From Thermomonas sp. (GTDB lineage Bacteria > Pseudomonadota > Gammaproteobacteria > Xanthomonadales > Xanthomonadaceae): a DNA stretch of 33,231 bases. This document shows positions 33,181 to 33,231 of this stretch, piece by piece. A program made the translations under genes and the position numbers. Positions within the stretch are counted from its first letter, which is position 1, and every line of letters begins with the position of its first letter. The DNA is taken from positions 1-33,231 of the forward strand of contig NZ_JAMQHN010000160.1 of the NCBI RefSeq assembly GCF_025993755.1, in the 5' to 3' direction. The notes beneath the pieces are model-generated. The model searched no databases. It had not been told where the DNA came from and saw only the letters and a list, made by a program, of their open reading frames with translations.

Positions 33181-33231
33181 GTGGACCGTCGAGCGTGTGG
33201 CCGAACGCTTCCGGGAGGCGGCCATCACCGC
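33173..33231 (+). CDS. Start of a DUF6362-like phage protein (3' end beyond the window)
   Basis: Only 19 codons are visible: MAEWTVERVAERFREAAIT. The opening WTxERVAERFxEAA resembles the N terminus of DUF6362 phage proteins, which usually follow the small protein above and precede the packaging genes. GGGAGG lies upstream and the start overlaps the previous stop by 8 bases. The family call is tentative because the sequence is short. Confidence 0.6.
   Translation, partial: MAEWTVERVAERFREAAIT

Overview
The window looks like a chromosomal segment of a high-GC gammaproteobacterium, most likely of the Lysobacterales (Xanthomonadaceae: Lysobacter, Luteimonas or Thermomonas type). I infer this from the very high GC content, the core gene block (DUF58 protein, TgpA-type transglutaminase, HIT protein, recR, ybaB, dnaX, tRNA-Ala) and the style of the proteins. 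I could not run a database search, so the genus is not settled.

Region 1 (1-5836) is conserved chromosome: a DUF58/TgpA pair on the plus strand, then a HIT protein and the dnaX-ybaB-recR replication/recombination operon on the minus strand, then a tRNA-Ala(CGC) gene with its own promoter and terminator.

Region 2 (about 5840-15510) is a complete potassium-uptake island: a small membrane-protein ORF, kdpF, kdpA, kdpB, kdpC, a TorF-type outer-membrane porin, kdpD and kdpE, all plus strand. A perfect 16-bp hairpin buries the Shine-Dalgarno sequence of the first ORF, and an 11-bp-period direct repeat upstream is a candidate KdpE site. The block is bracketed by two diverged direct repeats that seem to descend from one coding fragment.

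Region 3 (about 15500-21340) is accessory DNA. A minus-strand unit (417-aa and 318-aa proteins that I cannot assign, plus a DUF2188 protein downstream) starts from a near-consensus promoter and diverges from an XRE regulator and an IrrE/ImmA-type metallopeptidase. A lower-GC gene for a DUF262/HNH (GmrSD-like) restriction nuclease follows. This is the best candidate for an undescribed stress- or infection-responsive system.

Region 4 (about 21400-25470) holds a serine recombinase module (74-aa ORF, DUF2924, recombinase, helix-turn-helix-like protein, coupled by ATGA overlaps) and a mercury-uptake cassette (merR divergent from merT-merP-GDCCVxC) with a textbook MerR operator but no merA. The merT message is predicted to be leaderless.

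Region 5 (about 25470-33231, running off the end) is the early/replication arm of a prophage or phage-like element: three operator-like repeats, a helix-turn-helix protein, BRO-type protein, RecA-like ATPase, putative ssDNA-binding protein, DUF6511 protein, Cas4-like nuclease, second helix-turn-helix protein, TOPRIM/superfamily 3 primase-helicase, RuvC-like resolvase, and small phage proteins. A 19-bp inverted repeat enclosing a Z-DNA-prone tract follows the primase gene and is a candidate replication origin.
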